From positions 1 to 8,556 of the forward strand of contig CAZHXF010000065.1 in assembly GCA_964536375.1 (NCBI GenBank): DNA of 8,556 nt, written 5' to 3'. Positions 6,705 through 8,556 of this stretch are shown here, in pieces. The translations under genes were made by a program, and so were the position numbers. Within the stretch, counting starts at the first letter, position 1. Each line of letters starts with the position of its first letter. This DNA is from Desulfuromonas sp964536375 (GTDB taxonomy: Bacteria; Desulfobacterota; Desulfuromonadia; Desulfuromonadales; Desulfuromonadaceae). Under the pieces are notes generated by a model. The model was not told the DNA's origin. It was given only the letters and a program-made list of their open reading frames with translations, and did no database searches.

Positions 6705-7004
6705 TTATTTCACCACATGCAGATGCCCTTTTTTATTTTTCGCTTTGTTTATAGTCTCCGGCGGCATCTGCGGGGGCGGTTCTTGATGGAACGGCGCCTG
6801 CTGCGACGGTTCCGGCTCACTATCCAAGGCTGGCAATGTGCCATTGGCAATCATCGACTGAATCGAATCAGCTATCAACAAGCATTGTTTCATACACACT
6901 TTGCGCGCTGGACACTGCCTGCAATCGGCTTCGCCAGCTGCTGCACGCAGAGCATGGACGATAAGCTCAACACTTTCAAATTGCGATAATGGCACAAAAT
7001 ACAT
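6705..7004 (-). CDS. 99-residue four-cysteine protein in the aroF unit, function unknown
   Basis: I do not recognise a named function. The N-terminal 60 residues look folded: two helices flank a tight cysteine cluster, Cys28, Cys31, Cys37 and Cys41, in the pattern CX2C-X5-CX3C (CRQCPARKVCMKQC). This could hold a zinc ion or an Fe-S cluster. Residues 61-82 are rich in Pro, Gln and Glu and probably disordered, and the C-terminus is Lys-rich (NKAKNKKGHLH). No signal peptide is present. ATG 7004 has a strong GGAGG site (7010-7014). Its start lies 27 bases after the aroF stop on the same strand with no terminator between, so it should be cotranscribed with aroF and share its attenuation. A terminator follows its own stop. 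Confidence 0.75.
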   Translation of the reverse strand: MYFVPLSQFESVELIVHALRAAAGEADCRQCPARKVCMKQCLLIADSIQSMIANGTLPALDSEPEPSQQAPFHQEPPPQMPPETINKAKNKKGHLHVVK

Positions 7005-7031
7005 ATTTACCTCCAGCAGTTACACCATATT

Positions 7032-8060
7032 CTAAGCTGTGGGCATAGTCCGCTCCGCCACAGCTGCATATTGTTTTAATTTTTTCATCATAGCGGCAAA
7101 TACTGGCGGACGCAACGATTGTGGACCATCACTGGCAGCTTTTTCCGGATGTGGATGAACCTCGACAATAAGTCCATCGCAACCGGCAGCCACTGATGCA
7201 TAACACATGGATGGCACCAGACTGACATGACCAGTAGCATGCGATGGATCAATAATTACTGGCAGATGGGTCTGCTCCTTCAGCACCGGAATTGCGGAAA
7301 TATCTAAGGTGTTGCGCGTTGCAGTTTCGAAAGTTCGAATACCACGTTCACACAACATCACTCGGCGATTACCCTCGGCCAAGATATACTCGGCACTCAT
7401 CAAAAACTCCTGAATAGTCGCCGACATGCCGCGCTTCAGCAGTATTGGCTTATCCAACCGACCCAACATCTTCAGCAGAGCAAAGTTCTGCATATTGCGC
7501 GCCCCAACCTGTAGCACATCAGCATAGCGCGCCACCAACTCAACATCGCGCGGGTTAACCACCTCAGTTACAATTGGCAGCCCGGTCACCTCACGCGCCA
7601 GAGCCAGCAGTTTCAAACCATCTTCTTCCATCCCTTGAAATGAATACGGACTGGTGCGAGGTTTATAAGCGCCGCCACGTAAAACTTTAGCCCCGGCCGC
7701 TTTCACCGCCAAAGCGGTCTCAATAATCTGCTCTTCACTCTCAACCGCGCATGGACCAGCCATGACAATCATCTCTTCACCGCCGACATACAGACCGGGG
7801 ACAATTTCCACCTTGCTCGGCTCGGGGTTAACTTCAAGACTAGCCAGTTTATATGGTTTGAGTATTGGCACCACCTTCTCTACTCCAGACATTGATTCGA
7901 TAGATTGTAAAACCATCTTACCGCGCTCATCACCTACGGCACCGATAACTGCACGCTTTTCGCCATGAATAACATGGGGCTCGTAACCCAGCTCACGAAT
8001 CCGTGCTTCAACTGCTTCGACCAAGACCTTTTCCCCATTCTGCTGCATAACAATAATCAT
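7032..8060 (-). CDS. aroF: 3-deoxy-7-phosphoheptulonate (DAHP) synthase, type I-beta
   Basis: The enzyme condenses phosphoenolpyruvate and erythrose 4-phosphate to DAHP, the entry to the shikimate pathway. The 342-residue protein is of the Thermotoga-type I-beta form: an N-terminal ferredoxin-like regulatory domain (about 1-70) that binds Tyr or Phe in relatives, then the TIM barrel. Visible blocks are GPCAVES (102-108), LRGGAYKPRTSPYSFQG (127-143), QVGARNMQN (184-192), LLKRGMSAT (207-215), DPSHATGH (271-278) and EVHPHPEKAASDGPQ (300-314). Cys104, His274, Glu300 and Asp311 match the metal ligands of the Thermotoga enzyme with an offset of two. ATG 8060 has AAGGAG upstream; a 17-codon in-frame extension has none. 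It heads a two-gene unit and is preceded by an apparent Phe-responsive attenuator. Confidence 0.96.
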   Translation of the reverse strand: MIIVMQQNGEKVLVEAVEARIRELGYEPHVIHGEKRAVIGAVGDERGKMVLQSIESMSGVEKVVPILKPYKLASLEVNPEPSKVEIVPGLYVGGEEMIVMAGPCAVESEEQIIETALAVKAAGAKVLRGGAYKPRTSPYSFQGMEEDGLKLLALAREVTGLPIVTEVVNPRDVELVARYADVLQVGARNMQNFALLKMLGRLDKPILLKRGMSATIQEFLMSAEYILAEGNRRVMLCERGIRTFETATRNTLDISAIPVLKEQTHLPVIIDPSHATGHVSLVPSMCYASVAAGCDGLIVEVHPHPEKAASDGPQSLRPPVFAAMMKKLKQYAAVAERTMPTA

Positions 8061-8143
8061 CTTCTGCTCCTTGTAAATTGCTCCATGAATTAAGATATGC
8101 CGCGGATGCAAAATAAATTAGCTTTTTAAAGCACCAAGCAAAT

Positions 8144-8172
8144 AAAAAGGCCGTCGATATTCCCGACGGCCT
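8144..8172 (-). terminator. Leader terminator (attenuator) upstream of aroF
   Basis: On the - strand AGGCCGTCG (8164-8172) pairs perfectly with CGACGGCCT (8148-8156) over a 7-base loop and runs into TTTTTATTT. It sits 88 bases before the aroF start with no other gene between it and the promoter, so its role must be premature termination of the aroF message. On the + strand there is no T-run after the stem. Its 5' arm can also pair with an upstream segment (8215-8228), as an attenuator requires. Confidence 0.8.
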
Positions 8173-8251
8173 CTTAACTATTTGTGTCAACACCCATTAA
8201 AGAGCTAAAACACCAAGACCACGGGAACACTAACGTCCACCCGCGGTCTGT
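8148..8251 (-). promoter_or_regulatory. Attenuator RNA with mutually exclusive 1:2, 2:3 and 3:4 pairings
   Basis: Read on the - strand, segment 1 (8240-8251, ACAGACCGCGGG) pairs with segment 2 (8216-8225, CCCGTGGTCT) over ten pairs including one G-U. Segment 2, extended to 8215-8228 (GTTCCCGTGGTCTT), can instead pair with segment 3 (8160-8175, AAGAGGCCGTCGGGAA) through UUCCCG/CGGGAA and GG/CC with small internal loops. Segment 3 with segment 4 (8148-8156) makes the terminator. The G-U pair in 1:2 becomes an A-C mismatch on the + strand, which supports a - strand RNA. The region between 2 and 3 also holds a small CTCTT(T)AA/TTAAGAG pairing. Confidence 0.7.
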
Positions 8252-8267
8252 TTTTTGAAAATTCGCT

Positions 8268-8357
8268 TTAAACCAGCAAACCTCCACCCCGGGCAGACGA
8301 CTTAAAAAAATCGCACCAAAAGGAGAAGTTAAAAAAGCTGGAAATATAAAGTTGCAT
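8268..8357 (-). CDS. Phenylalanine-rich leader peptide of aroF (29 residues)
   Basis: A 29-codon frame runs from ATG 8357 to TAA 8268 on the - strand, between the aroF promoter and the attenuator. Its core is SFFNFSFWCDFFK: six Phe codons within 11 codons, with Trp beside them and a Tyr at codon 4, ending in an ARGGGLLV tail. This is the composition of attenuation leader peptides such as PheL of enteric bacteria. A possible Shine-Dalgarno sequence (AGAGGA) lies 13 bases upstream, longer than ideal. The last Phe pair is about 50 bases before hairpin segment 1, farther than in the classical trp and phe leaders, so a stalled ribosome would have to act through additional pairing. GCCCG at 8290-8294, which can pair with CGGGT of segment 1, is a candidate. 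Its role is regulatory, not a stable protein. Confidence 0.75.
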   Translation of the reverse strand: MQLYISSFFNFSFWCDFFKSSARGGGLLV

Positions 8358-8395
8358 AGTTAAAAATCAATCCTCTAAAAAAATCAACTGTAGGC

Positions 8396-8424
8396 AATGT
8401 AAAGCACAGTTACGCAGCTGGCAA
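8396..8424 (-). promoter_or_regulatory. Probable promoter of the aroF leader transcript
   Basis: On the - strand TTGCCA (8419-8424, 5 of 6) is followed after exactly 17 bases by TACATT (8396-8401, 4 of 6). Transcription would begin near 8389, about 32 bases before the leader-peptide ATG. A second candidate is the extended -10 element TGGTATATT (8429-8437, - strand) without a clear -35. Confidence 0.5.
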
Positions 8425-8464
8425 GAAAAATATACCACACTCAATAAAAAGCCACATTTCCTCC

Positions 8465-8493
8465 TTGACACAATCTTGTCAGCACGCTATAAC
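8465..8493 (+). promoter_or_regulatory. Sigma-70 promoter of the tRNA-Phe gene
   Basis: A perfect TTGACA (8465-8470) and TATAAC (8488-8493, 5 of 6) are separated by the ideal 17 bases. Transcription would start around 8500, just before the mature tRNA 5' end at 8506. TGACA and TGTCA (8466-8470, 8477-8481) form a small inverted repeat over the -35 region. Confidence 0.85.
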
Positions 8494-8505
8494 TTCCTCC
8501 GCATT

Positions 8506-8556
<51 letters not shown>

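Noticed and set aside
8061..8111. 17-residue N-terminal extension of AroF
   Set aside because: AAGGAG precedes ATG 8060 and the family starts at MIIVM-like sequence.
8181..8204. Seven-codon frame (MGVDTNS) in the aroF leader
   Set aside because: It has no aromatic codon and no ribosome binding site, and lies between attenuator segments 2 and 3.
8236..8251. Possible T-box element because of GGGTGGAC near CCGCG
   Set aside because: The order and sequence do not match the T-box consensus AGGGTGGNACCGCG, and no specifier-loop structure was seen; a Phe-rich peptide explains the leader better.
8216..8256. Terminator-like hairpin plus T6 on the + strand, suggesting a + strand small RNA ending at 8256
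   Set aside because: The stem has an A-C mismatch on the + strand but a G-U pair on the - strand, and no + strand promoter was seen upstream. It is better explained as attenuator stem 1:2, though an antisense transcript is not excluded.

Overview
The window reads as ordinary chromosomal DNA from a moderate-GC, anaerobic deltaproteobacterium, most likely of the Desulfuromonas/Pelobacter type. Three things point there: two genes of the futalosine route to menaquinone (mqnB, mqnD), a short single-domain siroheme/4Fe-4S protein like the low-spin sulfite reductase known from Desulfuromonas acetoxidans and Desulfovibrio, and a type I-beta DAHP synthase. This placement is inference from gene content and not a database match.

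Layout, left to right. Bases 2-157 hold the C-terminal end of a RhuM/Fic-type protein cut by the window edge. A rightward pair follows: a 35-residue lysine-rich microprotein and a lipoprotein arylesterase of the SGNH family, closed by a strong terminator (1044-1077). A second rightward unit starts near 1285: an unrecognised 365-residue protein, then mqnB and mqnD almost without gaps. Two adjacent perfect palindromes precede the small sulfite reductase gene (4127-4810). A bidirectional terminator (4862-4886) separates it from the leftward serA (3-phosphoglycerate dehydrogenase), which has its own promoter. Next comes a leftward unit of aroF (DAHP synthase) and a 99-residue four-cysteine protein, ended by a terminator at 6647-6680. 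The right edge carries a tRNA-Phe(GAA) gene, cut by the window end, with a consensus promoter.

The most interesting region is the 445-base gap between aroF and the tRNA. Read leftward, towards aroF, it contains a promoter, a 29-codon open reading frame with six Phe codons plus one Trp and one Tyr, a stable hairpin, an intrinsic terminator, and then aroF. The hairpin and terminator arms can pair in the mutually exclusive 1:2 / 2:3 / 3:4 pattern of an amino-acid attenuator. I read this as a phenylalanine-responsive attenuation leader controlling the first step of aromatic amino acid synthesis, next to the divergent gene for the tRNA that would supply the signal.

The genes are mostly biosynthetic and housekeeping: menaquinone, serine and aromatic precursors, and a siroheme reductase. 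I see no CRISPR array, insertion sequence, prophage or defence island beyond the truncated Fic-type end.
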